Part shown: positions 25,699 through 34,982 of the stretch, one piece after another
Layout: each line of letters opens with the position of its first letter
How positions within the stretch are numbered: the stretch's first letter is position 1
From: SpSt-398 sp033762195
GTDB taxonomy: Bacteria > Bacteroidota > Bacteroidia > Chitinophagales > Chitinophagaceae
Assembly: GCA_033762195.1 (NCBI GenBank)
Contig: JANRLV010000129.1
Span: 1-64,000 of the forward strand
Length of the DNA: 64,000 bases
Direction of reading: 5' to 3'
Notes under the pieces: model-generated
What the model was told of the DNA's origin: nothing
Seen by the model: only the letters and a program-made list of their open reading frames with translations
Databases searched by the model: none
Made by a program: the position numbers and the translations under genes

Positions 25699-25726
25699 CT
25701 CTCAAATTCCTCATTCTTCATATCAA

Positions 25727-27187
25727 ATGACCAAGATGAAACTCCTCCTTTTCCCCTTCTTTCTTCTGGCCCTGCTGCCAACATTTGGGCAGAAGAAAGT
25801 AGATCCGGTTACACAGTCGGCCATGGCGGGTATTTCATTACCTGCCAATAGCCGAATGGACAAAAGGTTTTTGTCCGAAACCGGGGCACGAATATTATTG
25901 GAACTCGAAAGCAAAAAATATGGTACTGGTATTGGTGCGGTGGAGGTATTGTACCTGCCGCCTGTTTCAACCTCCGGTTACAATTCAGATTCGCTGATCG
26001 ATCAACTGATCACCCAGGGTTGGAACCTTGCGCCTGTAGAAGGGGATGATAAATTTGTGTGGTTGGAAAAAGGTGGTCAGTACCTGATGGGTTATTTTTC
26101 GATGGATAAAAAGGAAAGTAACCTTTATTTTGGGGTACCTGAACAGGCGCCTTCGGTATCTTTTGAACCCATGCAGGATCCCAATGCTGGTGCGGGTCAA
26201 ACCTATTCTCCTCCCCAAAACGAAACCCCGGTGAATAATACCCCTGTGAACAATGAGCCTAAAAACAATACCCCGGTAAATAATACCCCGGTCAATAACA
26301 CCCCTGATCCGGGTACACAGGGACAAATGGGATCATCAGGTAATACTCTCCAAAACTCGGGTTTCACCGAAACCCGTTTTGATAATGGATGGGTTAGTAC
26401 CGCCAAGGAAGACTGGGTGGAAGTGGTAAAAGGGAATATAAAGGTCATCCTTCATTACCCCAATCCCAGTGCGAATTCGACAAGCTCCGACATGGCCGAT
26501 AATTGTGGTGTTGCCTGGAACTTATTAGTCGCCCCACGGTATAGCTCCATTCAGAATTATCAGTTAGGGCCAAATCTGTTGGATTGGGAAAAAGCCTATT
26601 TCTGTCAAGCCACGCTTACGGACAACCAGACCGGGCAACGGGTATTGGTTTCCCTTTTCAGAAAAGCAAGTTCGGTTTGGATGGAAGTGGTGACCCCGGA
26701 TGAGCAAAGTTTTGCCAATGAATTCGGGTTTACGATGCAAACACTCCAAAACGCCGGACTTGATGTTTGGAACAAGATAAAGCTGATGTATGGATACAAT
26801 CGGTTTGGGGTAAAAGAATTTGAACTGACCGGTCTTTGGGCAGACAGGTTTTCCAGCAATACCTTTTATGCAAATATTTATACCGGGGCGAGTGCAGGCA
26901 TGAGTACCTATTCCAGTTCACAGGAATTTGACTTTTTTGCACCAGGGCGATATAAATGGAATATCGCCTCGGCGAATTCCTATGGCGGACAAACACAATT
27001 TGCTTCCGCCAAGAGTGAAGGAAATTTCAAAATGGTGAATGACTGGCAGGTCTGGTTTTCCGACATTGAGAAAAAGCCAAAGAAATACGATGTGTATTTC
27101 TCCTATATAAAGGGGGCAAAAGTGTTATGGATGAATGATGCGGATTATCCGGGCTCGGGGATATTTAGTGGGTATATGAAGAAGTGA
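25727..27187 (+). CDS. Secreted protein of unknown function with Asn/Thr/Pro-rich linker
   Basis: 486 residues from ATG 25727; ATG 25736 (MKLLLFPFFLLALLPTFG) gives the cleaner signal peptide and is equally possible. An N-terminal domain of about 125 residues (27-150) is followed by a low-complexity linker of repeated NNTPV units (about 155-195) and a C-terminal domain of about 280 residues with aromatic, beta-rich sequence. I recognise no family. It is encoded just downstream of the cytolysin-like gene on the same strand with a long hairpin between, so it may be a partner, inhibitor or unrelated surface protein. Its stop codon TGA lies inside the first GTGAGGC heptad of the next repeat. Confidence 0.75.
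   Translation: MTKMKLLLFPFFLLALLPTFGQKKVDPVTQSAMAGISLPANSRMDKRFLSETGARILLELESKKYGTGIGAVEVLYLPPVSTSGYNSDSLIDQLITQGWNLAPVEGDDKFVWLEKGGQYLMGYFSMDKKESNLYFGVPEQAPSVSFEPMQDPNAGAGQTYSPPQNETPVNNTPVNNEPKNNTPVNNTPVNNTPDPGTQGQMGSSGNTLQNSGFTETRFDNGWVSTAKEDWVEVVKGNIKVILHYPNPSANSTSSDMADNCGVAWNLLVAPRYSSIQNYQLGPNLLDWEKAYFCQATLTDNQTGQRVLVSLFRKASSVWMEVVTPDEQSFANEFGFTMQTLQNAGLDVWNKIKLMYGYNRFGVKEFELTGLWADRFSSNTFYANIYTGASAGMSTYSSSQEFDFFAPGRYKWNIASANSYGGQTQFASAKSEGNFKMVNDWQVWFSDIEKKPKKYDVYFSYIKGAKVLWMNDADYPGSGIFSGYMKK
26221..26304 (+). repeat. In-frame repeat coding for NNTPV units
   Basis: Degenerate units near AATAATACCCCGGTA within the secreted-protein gene; they encode a flexible Asn-Thr-Pro-Val linker and may vary in copy number. 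Confidence 0.8.
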
Positions 27188-27255
27188 GGCGTGAGGCGTG
27201 AATTGTGAGACGTTAGACGTGAGATGAAACTCACGATTCACGTCTCACGTTTAAC
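27184..27255. repeat. Heptad array GTGAGGC family with inverted arm
   Basis: Six 7-base units (GTGAGGC twice, GTGAATT, GTGAGAC, GTTAGAC, GTGAGAT) at 27184-27225, a GAAA turn, then a complementary arm to 27255. The first unit supplies the TGA stop of the upstream gene. A related block lies inside the ribosomal operon at 55312-55410. Confidence 0.9.
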
Positions 27256-27262
27256 AATTCGC

Positions 27263-27270
27263 TACCTTCG
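27263..27270 (+). promoter_or_regulatory. Promoter-like box TACCTTCG before fmt
   Basis: TAnnTTCG variant followed by CCCCA and the fmt ATG at 27276, implying a very short leader. Confidence 0.4.
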
Positions 27271-27275
27271 CCCCA

Positions 27276-28211
27276 ATGAAATCCCTCCCCTCTCTCCGGA
27301 TCATTTTCATGGGCACCCCTGAGTTTGCCGTAGCCTCCCTGGATGCGCTTGTGCAGGCAGGAGCAAATATTGTGGCGGTGGTAACGGCACCGGATAAACC
27401 AGCCGGAAGGGGTATGCAACTCACGCAAAGTGCGGTAAAAAAATATGCAGTGGAGAAAGGGATCGAGGTTTTACAACCTGAAAAATTACGTGACCCCGTA
27501 TTTATTGACCGCTTGAAAACCCTGAAAGCGGATGTACAAGTGGTGGTAGCCTTTCGGATGTTGCCTGAAATGGTTTGGAATATGCCTCCTATGGGTTCAG
27601 TCAATCTGCACGGGTCCTTATTGCCTCAATACCGCGGCGCAGCCCCTATAAATTGGGCAGTAATAAATGGTGAAAAGGAAACCGGTGTTACGACCTTTCG
27701 GCTTAAACATGAAATAGACACGGGTGATATTTTATTACAGGATTCCTTTCCGATTGGTGAAAATGAAACTGCGGGAGAAGTTCATGACCGAATGAAAGAA
27801 ATTGGTGCGCGATTATTAGTCAGAACCATCGAGGGTTTGGCGGATGATACCCTGAAGGAAAAACCGCAAGATAGTTTTCCCGTTTCGTCACTCAAACACG
27901 CCCCCAAAATATTTACAGATACCTGCCGGATCAATTTCCAGCAACCGACCGAAATGGTGCATAACCTGATCCGTGGACTTTCTCCATTCCCTGGCGCCTT
28001 TACCACCCTTAATGGAAAAACACTAAAGATCTATCGGACAGAGAAAGAGATCAGGCTTCCGCAACATACTCCCGGTGAATATGTAAGCGATGGGAAAAAC
28101 GAATTCAAATTCGCTTGCAGCGATGGGTATGTTAAGGTGAAAGAATTACAATTGGAAGGGAAAAAGAGAATGGGTGTTGAAGAGTTTTTAAGGGGCTTTC
28201 GGGCAATTTAA
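27276..28211 (+). CDS. fmt: Methionyl-tRNA formyltransferase
   Basis: 311 residues, full length. Formyl-transferase domain with IIFMGTPEFAV, the catalytic region NLHGSLLPQYRGAAPINWAVI and TTFRLKHEIDTGDIL. A C-terminal OB-fold-like tRNA-binding domain (about 205-311) follows, with HNLIRGLSPFPGAFT. It formylates initiator Met-tRNA using 10-formyl-tetrahydrofolate. No def (deformylase) gene is adjacent. It stands between two heptad/hairpin regions and converges on the LysM gene. Confidence 0.96.
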   Translation: MKSLPSLRIIFMGTPEFAVASLDALVQAGANIVAVVTAPDKPAGRGMQLTQSAVKKYAVEKGIEVLQPEKLRDPVFIDRLKTLKADVQVVVAFRMLPEMVWNMPPMGSVNLHGSLLPQYRGAAPINWAVINGEKETGVTTFRLKHEIDTGDILLQDSFPIGENETAGEVHDRMKEIGARLLVRTIEGLADDTLKEKPQDSFPVSSLKHAPKIFTDTCRINFQQPTEMVHNLIRGLSPFPGAFTTLNGKTLKIYRTEKEIRLPQHTPGEYVSDGKNEFKFACSDGYVKVKELQLEGKKRMGVEEFLRGFRAI

Positions 28212-28262
28212 GGTATGGAAATTTGAAAATGATTCCCATTCTTTCAATCCCAAACCAACAAA

Positions 28263-29210
28263 TTACCACTCGATTTGAACAATGAATTTCTCGGTATTGG
28301 CTTCTGGGATTTCAAGTACCGAAGAAGCCGCGTTGCTGATCCGGATATCCAGGCCTTGATTAAGTTTGATCCCCGCCATTTCTCCCAGTACTTTAGCATA
28401 AACAACCTTCCCATTCTCGGGATTGGATAGCTTTACGATCGTTCCAGGCAGCACATTATCCATTAGCAGGTAAAACTTACCATCCTGCCAGCCACTCAGC
28501 GTTTTGAAAATACTGGCATTGACGGTTTGTTGTTTTGAAACGGGCTGTAACTTGATCTGCTGCTCAAAAAAGGCTTTAAAATACCCCTCGGCCCCGGACC
28601 GTTGCGGTGTGGATTGAACAGGCTTTGTATCTGCTTTCACTTGCTCTGTTGTAACCGGCTTAGGTGTTTCCACAGCCGGCTTTTCCTGTACGACCTTGGG
28701 TTCTTCGGGTTTAACCGGATCTTTGGTTTCGGGTTTATTGGTAACAACTTCAGGTTTATTCTTAGCCCATTCATCGGAAATAAGATAACCGATAACAAGG
28801 TATTGTCCGGCAGCGATATTATCCGACTTCAGGCCATTCCATTGCCGCAATTTTTCGGCTGTAAGTTTTTTGGAAAGTTGGCTCACCCGAAACAATCCTT
28901 CCCCCTGACCGGTCACATAATACACAGGTGTACCTCTCTGTGCCTGAAGGTTGAAATTGGTATCGGTCAATGGTACCTGGATAAGCTGACCGATGGCCAA
29001 GCCTTTGGACAGATCCCAGTTGTTATACGAAGCCAGGTGACGGGGATGTACATTGTACAACCGGCCGATGGAGTACAGGCCTTCTTTGGCCGCAACGGAA
29101 TGCTCAAGGTAGAGTCCGTTTGATCCTTTTTTGACCACCAGGCGGTTGTCCTGGGCTAACACCAACATATTGACCGCCAGGAACAATCCTAAAAAAATCA
29201 TCTTCTTCAT
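28263..29210 (-). CDS. Secreted LysM-domain protein
   Basis: 315 residues. Signal peptide MKKMIFLGLFLAVNMLVLAQ. Two LysM-like modules, residues about 32-78 (HSVAAKEGLYSIGRLYNVHP) and 93-145 (EGLFRVSQLSKKLTAEKLRQ), bind glycan chains. A Lys/Pro/Glu/Thr-rich linker (about 155-205) leads to a C-terminal beta-rich domain (about 225-315, VLPGTIVKLSNPENGKVVYA) that I cannot name but that recurs in Bacteroidota LysM proteins. Probably a periplasmic peptidoglycan-binding protein. A CATCTTTGCAGCCC element 16-30 bp upstream resembles the local promoter with one mismatch. Confidence 0.85.
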   Translation of the reverse strand: MKKMIFLGLFLAVNMLVLAQDNRLVVKKGSNGLYLEHSVAAKEGLYSIGRLYNVHPRHLASYNNWDLSKGLAIGQLIQVPLTDTNFNLQAQRGTPVYYVTGQGEGLFRVSQLSKKLTAEKLRQWNGLKSDNIAAGQYLVIGYLISDEWAKNKPEVVTNKPETKDPVKPEEPKVVQEKPAVETPKPVTTEQVKADTKPVQSTPQRSGAEGYFKAFFEQQIKLQPVSKQQTVNASIFKTLSGWQDGKFYLLMDNVLPGTIVKLSNPENGKVVYAKVLGEMAGIKLNQGLDIRISNAASSVLEIPEANTEKFIVQIEW

Positions 29211-29245
29211 ACGATCCGGGTTTGGGCTGCAAAGATGAGGAAATT

Positions 29246-30616
29246 TTACCCATTCGCTCCATCCTCTTTGAGAATTCGCAACTCCTTGGGGTAGTAGTTA
29301 TTGACCCGGTTGGGCAACACATTGACCCATCCCAGGTTATGCCCGGAAAATTGGGCCAGTTGCCAACCACGGATGGAGCCGCCTGTGATCTCTTTTCGCT
29401 GTAAATAACGGATGGCCTGCTCTTTATCCAGGTCCAACCGGGGGATTTCGTTAGGTACAATGTTGGTCATTGCCAGTGCATGATCCGGGATCAATTTGTC
29501 CCGCATCCACTCGCCCACCCGAAAACCCGCATTGACCACGCGGAGCGAGTGAAATAAGGCTCCAATGACCTGTTGGCTTTCTTGTTGTATGGCCTGGATG
29601 AATTGCTCATGCTTCCAAAGGAAGAGGCCGTCCTGGTTGATCCAGGGGGAAATATCTGTCTGCTCTTTTTGGGACAAGGAGCTGATCTTTTTCCCTTTGC
29701 TATAAGCCGGTTCATTTTCTCCATGCGGTTTACGGAAACAACCCAAAAAGAATCCCTCCCCTTTTACCTGGTCGGGCCAAAAACGATATCCTTTTGCCCC
29801 AGCGCCCGATTCTGTTTCAACGATCCCCCACTCTTTTTCCAAGCAGAGCGGGATGGATTCCAATCCACCTTCCTGTATTATCCAATCCAGGATCGATTCA
29901 TCCTCCTCCTTTGAATAGGAGCAGGTGGAATAGATCAATACCCCCTCTTTTTTTAAAGCTGGTAAAATATCCGCCAATATCCGTTGTTGGCGTTGGCTGC
30001 AGAGGGTCACTGCTTCTTCGCTCCATTCATCTATCGCGTCAGGATCACGTCTAAACAAACCACTTCCGCTGCAAGGTGCGTCTACCACAATGACATCAAA
30101 CCAGCCTTCCAGGCGGGTAAAATCGCGTGGATCGTTATTCGTAACCACCACATTGGCCCCACCCCACTTCATGCAATTCTCATAGAGGATATGACTTCTC
30201 GAACGGATCACCTCATTACTCACCAAAAGGCTGTCATTGGAAAGCAGGGATTGAAGATGGGTGGACTTACCTCCCGGGGCCGCACTGATATCCAATACCC
30301 GCAAGGGCTTTGACAGATCAAGCGATTGGCGCATGGCCTGTTCGAGGAACATGGAACTGGCTTCCTGTACATAATATGTTCCCGCATGAAAGAAGGGATC
30401 GAATGTGAAGGATGGTCTTTTCTCCAGATAATAACCGAATTCCGACCAGGGAACTTTTTCTGAAACAGGAAGAGTATCAGGAGCAATAGAGCATTTAAGA
30501 GGATTGATCCGGATGGAGGTCAATGAACCAGCGTCCGCATGTATTTGCACGAATGCCTCCTTGTTAAAACCAGGGAGGCCATCCAGTGATTGTAACAATG
30601 CTGTAGGTATTGGCAC
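29246..30616 (-). CDS. RsmB/RsmF-type 16S rRNA m5C methyltransferase
   Basis: 456 residues from a GTG start, 9 bp after pntB. Class I SAM methyltransferase core of the NOL1/NOP2/Sun family: VLDISAAPGGKSTHL for SAM binding, VDAPCSGSGLFRRDP (motif IV cysteine) and IYSTCSYSKEEDE (motif VI catalytic cysteine). A C-terminal RsmF-like/PUA-like region (about 300-456) should position the RNA. It methylates a cytosine at C5 in 16S rRNA. E. coli RsmF acts on C1407, but the exact base here is inferred. It may be read through from the pnt operon. Confidence 0.92.
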   Translation of the reverse strand: MPIPTALLQSLDGLPGFNKEAFVQIHADAGSLTSIRINPLKCSIAPDTLPVSEKVPWSEFGYYLEKRPSFTFDPFFHAGTYYVQEASSMFLEQAMRQSLDLSKPLRVLDISAAPGGKSTHLQSLLSNDSLLVSNEVIRSRSHILYENCMKWGGANVVVTNNDPRDFTRLEGWFDVIVVDAPCSGSGLFRRDPDAIDEWSEEAVTLCSQRQQRILADILPALKKEGVLIYSTCSYSKEEDESILDWIIQEGGLESIPLCLEKEWGIVETESGAGAKGYRFWPDQVKGEGFFLGCFRKPHGENEPAYSKGKKISSLSQKEQTDISPWINQDGLFLWKHEQFIQAIQQESQQVIGALFHSLRVVNAGFRVGEWMRDKLIPDHALAMTNIVPNEIPRLDLDKEQAIRYLQRKEITGGSIRGWQLAQFSGHNLGWVNVLPNRVNNYYPKELRILKEDGANG

Positions 30617-30625
30617 GCAAGGAAA

Positions 30626-32098
30626 TTAGATGCTTTTGATTTCAGCGATAAGGTCCTGAAGTACTTTTTTCGCATCGCCAAAAAGCATGGAGGTCTTTGG
30701 CCGGAAAAAGAGATCATTTTCAATTCCTGCATAACCTGGTTTCATGCTTCGTTTATTGACGATAACCGTCTTGGCCAATTCCACATCCAGGATCGGCATA
30801 CCGTATATGGGAGAAGAAGGGTCAGATTTAGCTGCCGGGTTCACCACATCATTCGCACCCAGGATCAACACCACATCCGTATTGTGAAACTCCTCGTTGG
30901 CTTGTTCCATTTCCAACAATTTGTCATAGGCTACATCTGCTTCTGCCAGCAATACATTCATATGACCGGGCATACGTCCTGCTACCGGATGAATGGCATA
31001 TTTTACTTCCACTCCTTTTGCTTCGAGTAATTTTTCCAGTTCGTGGCAGGCATGTTGTGCCTGGGCTACGGCCAACCCATATCCGGGAACAATAAAGACC
31101 TTCTGGGCATAGCTCATCACCACGGCGGTATCACTCAGGTTAATTTCTTTGTAGCTGCCTTGTTGGGTTGACCCTCCGGCAGTGGCTTTAGCTCCTCCGC
31201 CAAAGGATCCGATAAGTACATTCGCCAATGAACGGTTCATGGCTTTGCACATCAGTATCGTCAGCAAGGTACCGGCGGCACCCACCAGGATACCCCCTGT
31301 GAGCATTACTTTATTATCATAGAGAAAGCCACCACTCGCAGCGGCTACTCCGGTAAATGAGTTCAACAGCGAAATAACCACAGGCATATCAGCCCCCCCG
31401 ATCGGTAACACAAAAAAGACACCGTAGATGAGGGCAAGTGCAAAGATGAGATAGAAGAGGAGATGACTGGAAGCAGGCACCCATCCTACGACATACACGG
31501 CCAGTCCTAATATAACTGCCAGCAATACCAGGTTGAAAATATGCTGACCGGGAAAAGCAAAGTCTTTCATCCGGCCATTCAATTTGGCCCAGGCCACCAT
31601 GGAACCCGCAAAGGATACGGACCCGATGATCAGGCCAAGCATGATGGTGATCAACATACCCGCGGGAACAGGAAGTTGGAGTATTTCAGTAGTACCTACC
31701 ACATCCGATACATAGGACTCTTCGATGCTGATTGAAAAATTGTTATTGGCTAAATGATCAAATTCGATAAAAGAGATAAGCGCGGCGCAGGCACCACCCA
31801 GTCCATTGAACAGGCTGACCATTTCCGGCATGGCGGTCATCTTTACTTTTTTAGCCGCTAAGGTTCCCACGATCGAACCGATCAGGATACCACCAAATAT
31901 CCATCCGTAGTTATGTAATTTATTTCCGGCCTCATCACGATAGAGAAAAATTGTACCCAGTATGGCAATGGTCATCCCTGCAGCAGCTACCCAGTTGCCT
32001 TTTCGGGCAGTAGCCGGATTGGAAAGCATTTTGAGACCAATGATAAAAGTGATCGAGCCGATCAGGTAACTAAGCGTAAGTAGGTTGAGATACATCAT
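30626..32098 (-). CDS. pntB: NAD(P) transhydrogenase subunit beta
   Basis: 490 residues. An N-terminal membrane domain with about eight helices (1-280) is followed by the soluble NADP-binding domain III, with the Rossmann motif VPGYGLAVAQAQHA, the MPGHMNVLLAEADV loop and GANDVVNPAA. The protein couples proton entry to hydride transfer from NADH to NADP, supplying NADPH. Last gene of the three-gene pnt operon, 5 bp after the small membrane subunit. Two adjacent ATGs (32098 and 32095) are equally good. Confidence 0.96.
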   Translation of the reverse strand: MMYLNLLTLSYLIGSITFIIGLKMLSNPATARKGNWVAAAGMTIAILGTIFLYRDEAGNKLHNYGWIFGGILIGSIVGTLAAKKVKMTAMPEMVSLFNGLGGACAALISFIEFDHLANNNFSISIEESYVSDVVGTTEILQLPVPAGMLITIMLGLIIGSVSFAGSMVAWAKLNGRMKDFAFPGQHIFNLVLLAVILGLAVYVVGWVPASSHLLFYLIFALALIYGVFFVLPIGGADMPVVISLLNSFTGVAAASGGFLYDNKVMLTGGILVGAAGTLLTILMCKAMNRSLANVLIGSFGGGAKATAGGSTQQGSYKEINLSDTAVVMSYAQKVFIVPGYGLAVAQAQHACHELEKLLEAKGVEVKYAIHPVAGRMPGHMNVLLAEADVAYDKLLEMEQANEEFHNTDVVLILGANDVVNPAAKSDPSSPIYGMPILDVELAKTVIVNKRSMKPGYAGIENDLFFRPKTSMLFGDAKKVLQDLIAEIKSI

Positions 32099-32103
32099 TC
32101 GAA

Positions 32104-32412
32104 TTACTTTTTCTTTTTGAACATCTCCAGCATACGGTCGGTGACGACAAAACCACCTACCACATTCAAGGTTCCAAGTATCACGGCCAGAAAGCCGGGT
32201 ATCAGGGCCAGGTAATTATCGTGTTCTGCTTTGCCCATCACAATGATGGCGCCGATGATTACCACCCCGTGAATGGCGTTGGCACCACTCATCAATGGCG
32301 TGTGCAACACACTGGGCACCCGGCCAATGACCTCAATGCCCACAAAGATCATCAGGATCACGATGTAGATGATCTGCTGATTGGCTGTTATCCATCCGAG
32401 AATTGAATCCAT
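32104..32412 (-). CDS. pntAB: NAD(P) transhydrogenase subunit alpha part 2 (membrane)
   Basis: 102 residues with three membrane helices (IIYIVILMIFVGIEVIGRV; AIHGVVIIGAIIVMG; ALIPGFLAVILGTLNVVGGF) and the conserved PLMSGANAIHG loop. It is the membrane portion of the alpha subunit, encoded separately as in many bacteria with a split PntA. It lies between the soluble alpha part and pntB with gaps of 21 and 5 bp. Confidence 0.95.
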   Translation of the reverse strand: MDSILGWITANQQIIYIVILMIFVGIEVIGRVPSVLHTPLMSGANAIHGVVIIGAIIVMGKAEHDNYLALIPGFLAVILGTLNVVGGFVVTDRMLEMFKKKK

Positions 32413-32433
32413 ATTATTTTATTTCAATAAAAA

Positions 32434-33543
32434 TTATTTGACCCGTTCATGCACGATCGCTCCGTCATGGGTGATACAGCTGCCCTTTACCAGGTCATCC
32501 TCCCAATTCAGGTGAAGCTGGCCTTCCTTGGTAATCAGCAGGGCCAGAAAATTCAGGATATTCTTACCATACATTTTACTGGCGTCAGAAGGCATGGTAG
32601 CTTGCAGATTGGAGTTTCCAATGATGCTGACTCCGCCTTGTACTACGGTCTCATTGTTTTTGGTAAACGGTGTATTACCCCCTGTGGCGGCTGCCAGGTC
32701 GATAATGATGGAACCCGGGCGCATGGCAGCGATCATTTCCTCCGTGATCAGGATCGGGGCTTTTTTGCCAGGGATCTGCGCCGTAGTGATGATGATATCT
32801 GCTTTAGCTGCTGATTCAGCGATCCGGGCCTTTTGCCTTTGCATAAAATCTTCGGATTGCTCTACGGCATATCCGCCGGCTTTCGAGGCATCCGCGGCTC
32901 CTTCTACTTCAATGAATTTTGCGCCAAGACTCATCACTTCTTCCTTCACAGCCGGACGCGTATCAAATACTTCCACCACCGCACCCAGCCGGCGCGAAGT
33001 AGCAATGGCCTGGAGCCCTGCAACACCGGCCCCTAATATGAGCATTTTCGCGGGGGCAATACTTCCTGCCGCGGTCATGAACATGGGAAAATAACGGGAG
33101 TAGGATGCTGCTGCGGTCAGTACGGCCTTGTACCCGGCGATATTGGCCTGCGAGCTCAATACATCCATGGCCTGAGCCCGGGTGGTACGCGGCAACATAT
33201 CGAGGGAAAAGGTTGTGATCTTATTTTCCGCCCATCTCTGCATGATGTCCTTTTGAAACAAGGGCTGATACACCCCGAGCATAACCTTACCCGTAAAGGA
33301 AGAACCGCCCGCCTCTTCAGGCGTATGGATTCCCAGTAACAGGTCCGCCGAAGCGATCACCTCAGTCCGGCTTGTAACCCTGGCCCCGACCTTAGTGTAT
33401 TCACTATTCGGGCAAAAGGCTTTGGCCCCTGCATTTTCTTCGACAATGATCTGGATACCTTTCTTGGTGAGGGTGGCGGCCGCTTCCGCCAGAAGGGATA
33501 CTCTGGACTCGTATGCGGGTTCTTTTAGAATGCCTATCGTCAT
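32434..33543 (-). CDS. pntAA: NAD(P) transhydrogenase subunit alpha part 1 (NAD-binding)
   Basis: 369 residues, soluble domain I homologous to alanine dehydrogenase: RVSLLAEAAATLTKKGI at the N-terminus, the NAD-binding loop ILGAGVAGLQAIATSRRLGA, the mobile loop region DIIITTAQIPGKKAP and IIDLAAATGGNTP. Binds NADH for hydride transfer to NADP on PntB. First gene of the operon; a TACCTTCG promoter-like box lies 19 bp upstream. Confidence 0.95.
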   Translation of the reverse strand: MTIGILKEPAYESRVSLLAEAAATLTKKGIQIIVEENAGAKAFCPNSEYTKVGARVTSRTEVIASADLLLGIHTPEEAGGSSFTGKVMLGVYQPLFQKDIMQRWAENKITTFSLDMLPRTTRAQAMDVLSSQANIAGYKAVLTAAASYSRYFPMFMTAAGSIAPAKMLILGAGVAGLQAIATSRRLGAVVEVFDTRPAVKEEVMSLGAKFIEVEGAADASKAGGYAVEQSEDFMQRQKARIAESAAKADIIITTAQIPGKKAPILITEEMIAAMRPGSIIIDLAAATGGNTPFTKNNETVVQGGVSIIGNSNLQATMPSDASKMYGKNILNFLALLITKEGQLHLNWEDDLVKGSCITHDGAIVHERVK

Positions 33544-33561
33544 ATGGATAAATTCCAGAGT

Positions 33562-33569
33562 CGAAGGTA
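33562..33569 (-). promoter_or_regulatory. Promoter-like box TACCTTCG before pntAA
   Basis: TAnnTTCG variant on the minus strand, identical to the element before fmt; no TTG at the ideal distance. Confidence 0.4.
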
Positions 33570-33630
33570 ACGAATTTTAGGTTGTGGGAACAGGTGATAA
33601 TTGTTAGCTGAAGTCCTGATTATTCCACTC

Positions 33631-34437
33631 TTAGTACCGAATGGTAAAGTGAACCTTCTCCCTGAACTCTTTCCGAAAGAATACAATGCCAATAAAGAAG
33701 AGGTCAAGGCTGCATTGAACGGCGGGATCCAGACGGATCTCCTCCCAGGCCTCTTCCATTTCCCGGCTCCAATGAATATCATCAAATATCAGGATCGTTT
33801 CCGGGCCGGCATGCCCTAGCAGGGTTTTAAAATACCGTAGTGTTGGTTCTTTTCGGTGATTGCCATCCACAAAAACCATATCCGGTCTGCCCAGTTTTTC
33901 CAGTGCGGGCAAAAGGGTTTGGTCAAAATTTCCTGTGATCACCTCGACATTCTCCAGTTGCAGTTGATTAAAATGCAAGGCGGCCAGTTCAGCAATGGAT
34001 GGGGCTCCTTCGAGGGTCAGCAGTTTACCGTTTTCATTTGCCTGTGCCAGATAGGCGCTGGTTAATCCAAGTGAGGTACCCAACTCCAGAATTCGTTGTG
34101 CTTGATAATACCGGGCCATGCGAAAAAGCAGTTGCGCATATTTGGGCGGTTTGGCGGCATGGGTGGCAATACTGGAGATGGACCGTTGATGTCCGGCACC
34201 GGTTGTAGTACCTGCACCAAGGTCTTCGACCGAGATCATCCGTCTATCTTTCTTTAATTTTTTCCGGAGCGCCTCCACCTTTCCATACGATGGGTAGATG
34301 TTCTGATCGTTCAACACCTGTTTAATAAACCCAAATACAAACGGGGAATGGGTGCCATGACCCTTGCCATTTGAGGCAGTGAGATAGTATTGCAGGTATT
34401 TGCCAATGAACCGGATTCTATGTAGCCAGTTTCCCAT
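33631..34437 (-). CDS. Class I SAM-dependent methyltransferase
   Basis: 268 residues. A basic N-terminal extension of about 90 residues (YLTASNGKGHGTHSPFVFGF, typical of a Bacteroidota subfamily) precedes a methyltransferase core: ILELGTSLGLTSAYLA for SAM binding, LTLEGAPSIAELA, MVFVDGNHRKEPTLRYF and LIFDDIHWS. The core resembles catechol-O-methyltransferase-like proteins, but the substrate is unknown. It follows folA by 14 bp at the end of the thyA-folA group, so it may be expressed with folate enzymes without sharing their pathway. Confidence 0.85.
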   Translation of the reverse strand: MGNWLHRIRFIGKYLQYYLTASNGKGHGTHSPFVFGFIKQVLNDQNIYPSYGKVEALRKKLKKDRRMISVEDLGAGTTTGAGHQRSISSIATHAAKPPKYAQLLFRMARYYQAQRILELGTSLGLTSAYLAQANENGKLLTLEGAPSIAELAALHFNQLQLENVEVITGNFDQTLLPALEKLGRPDMVFVDGNHRKEPTLRYFKTLLGHAGPETILIFDDIHWSREMEEAWEEIRLDPAVQCSLDLFFIGIVFFRKEFREKVHFTIRY

Positions 34438-34451
34438 TTCCTAATTCTTGA

Positions 34452-34946
34452 TCAGGGTCTGGCCTCCCAACGTTCGAAACTATAAGCGTATTTGTTCTTT
34501 TCATCCGGTTGGCAATCTCTTTTGAAGGCCAGTTCCCATTTGGAAGGATCGATGGCGGGAAAGAAAACATCTCCTTCAAAATCCTGATGTATCCGGGTCA
34601 GGTATAAACGTTGCGCGAGTGGCAGGGCCAAAGAGAAAATCTCTGCTCCTCCGATAATGAAAATCTCTTTTACATCCAATGCTTCCGCGATCTTCTTCGC
34701 GCCCTCCAGCGAGTCTACCACATGTGCGCCTTCCGCATTGAACCCATTGTTCCGACTGATCACAATATTGGTTCGTCCGGGCAGGGCTTTTCCCAACGAC
34801 TCCCAGGTCTTTCTCCCCATTACTATGGGCATGGCCCAGGTGGTGTTTTTAAAATATTTCAAGTCCTCGGGAAGGTGCCAGGGTAGGCGATTATCCTTAC
34901 CAATGACATTGTTTTGGGAAACCGCAACTATGAGAGAAATAACCAT
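34452..34946 (-). CDS. folA: Dihydrofolate reductase
   Basis: 164 residues from ATG 34946 (MVISLIVAVSQNNVIGKDN), the normal length. The frame is open for 19 codons upstream, but these only translate heptad repeats and are rejected. Motifs: GKDNRLPWHLPEDLKYFK with the catalytic acid region, MGRKTWESLG and IFIIGGAEIFSLAL. It reduces dihydrofolate to tetrahydrofolate with NADPH, recycling the product of thymidylate synthase, whose gene lies just upstream. Confidence 0.96.
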   Translation of the reverse strand: MVISLIVAVSQNNVIGKDNRLPWHLPEDLKYFKNTTWAMPIVMGRKTWESLGKALPGRTNIVISRNNGFNAEGAHVVDSLEGAKKIAEALDVKEIFIIGGAEIFSLALPLAQRLYLTRIHQDFEGDVFFPAIDPSKWELAFKRDCQPDEKNKYAYSFERWEARP

Positions 34947-34947
34947 T

Positions 34948-34982
34948 GAAATAAGAAATAAGGAATTTGAAATAAGGAATAC
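34948..34982 (+). repeat. Heptad array GAAATAA/GGAATAC, five units
   Basis: Five 7-base units between thyA and folA ending 2 bp before the folA ATG. Same family as the blocks at 36570-36644 and 46358-46456. Confidence 0.85.
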
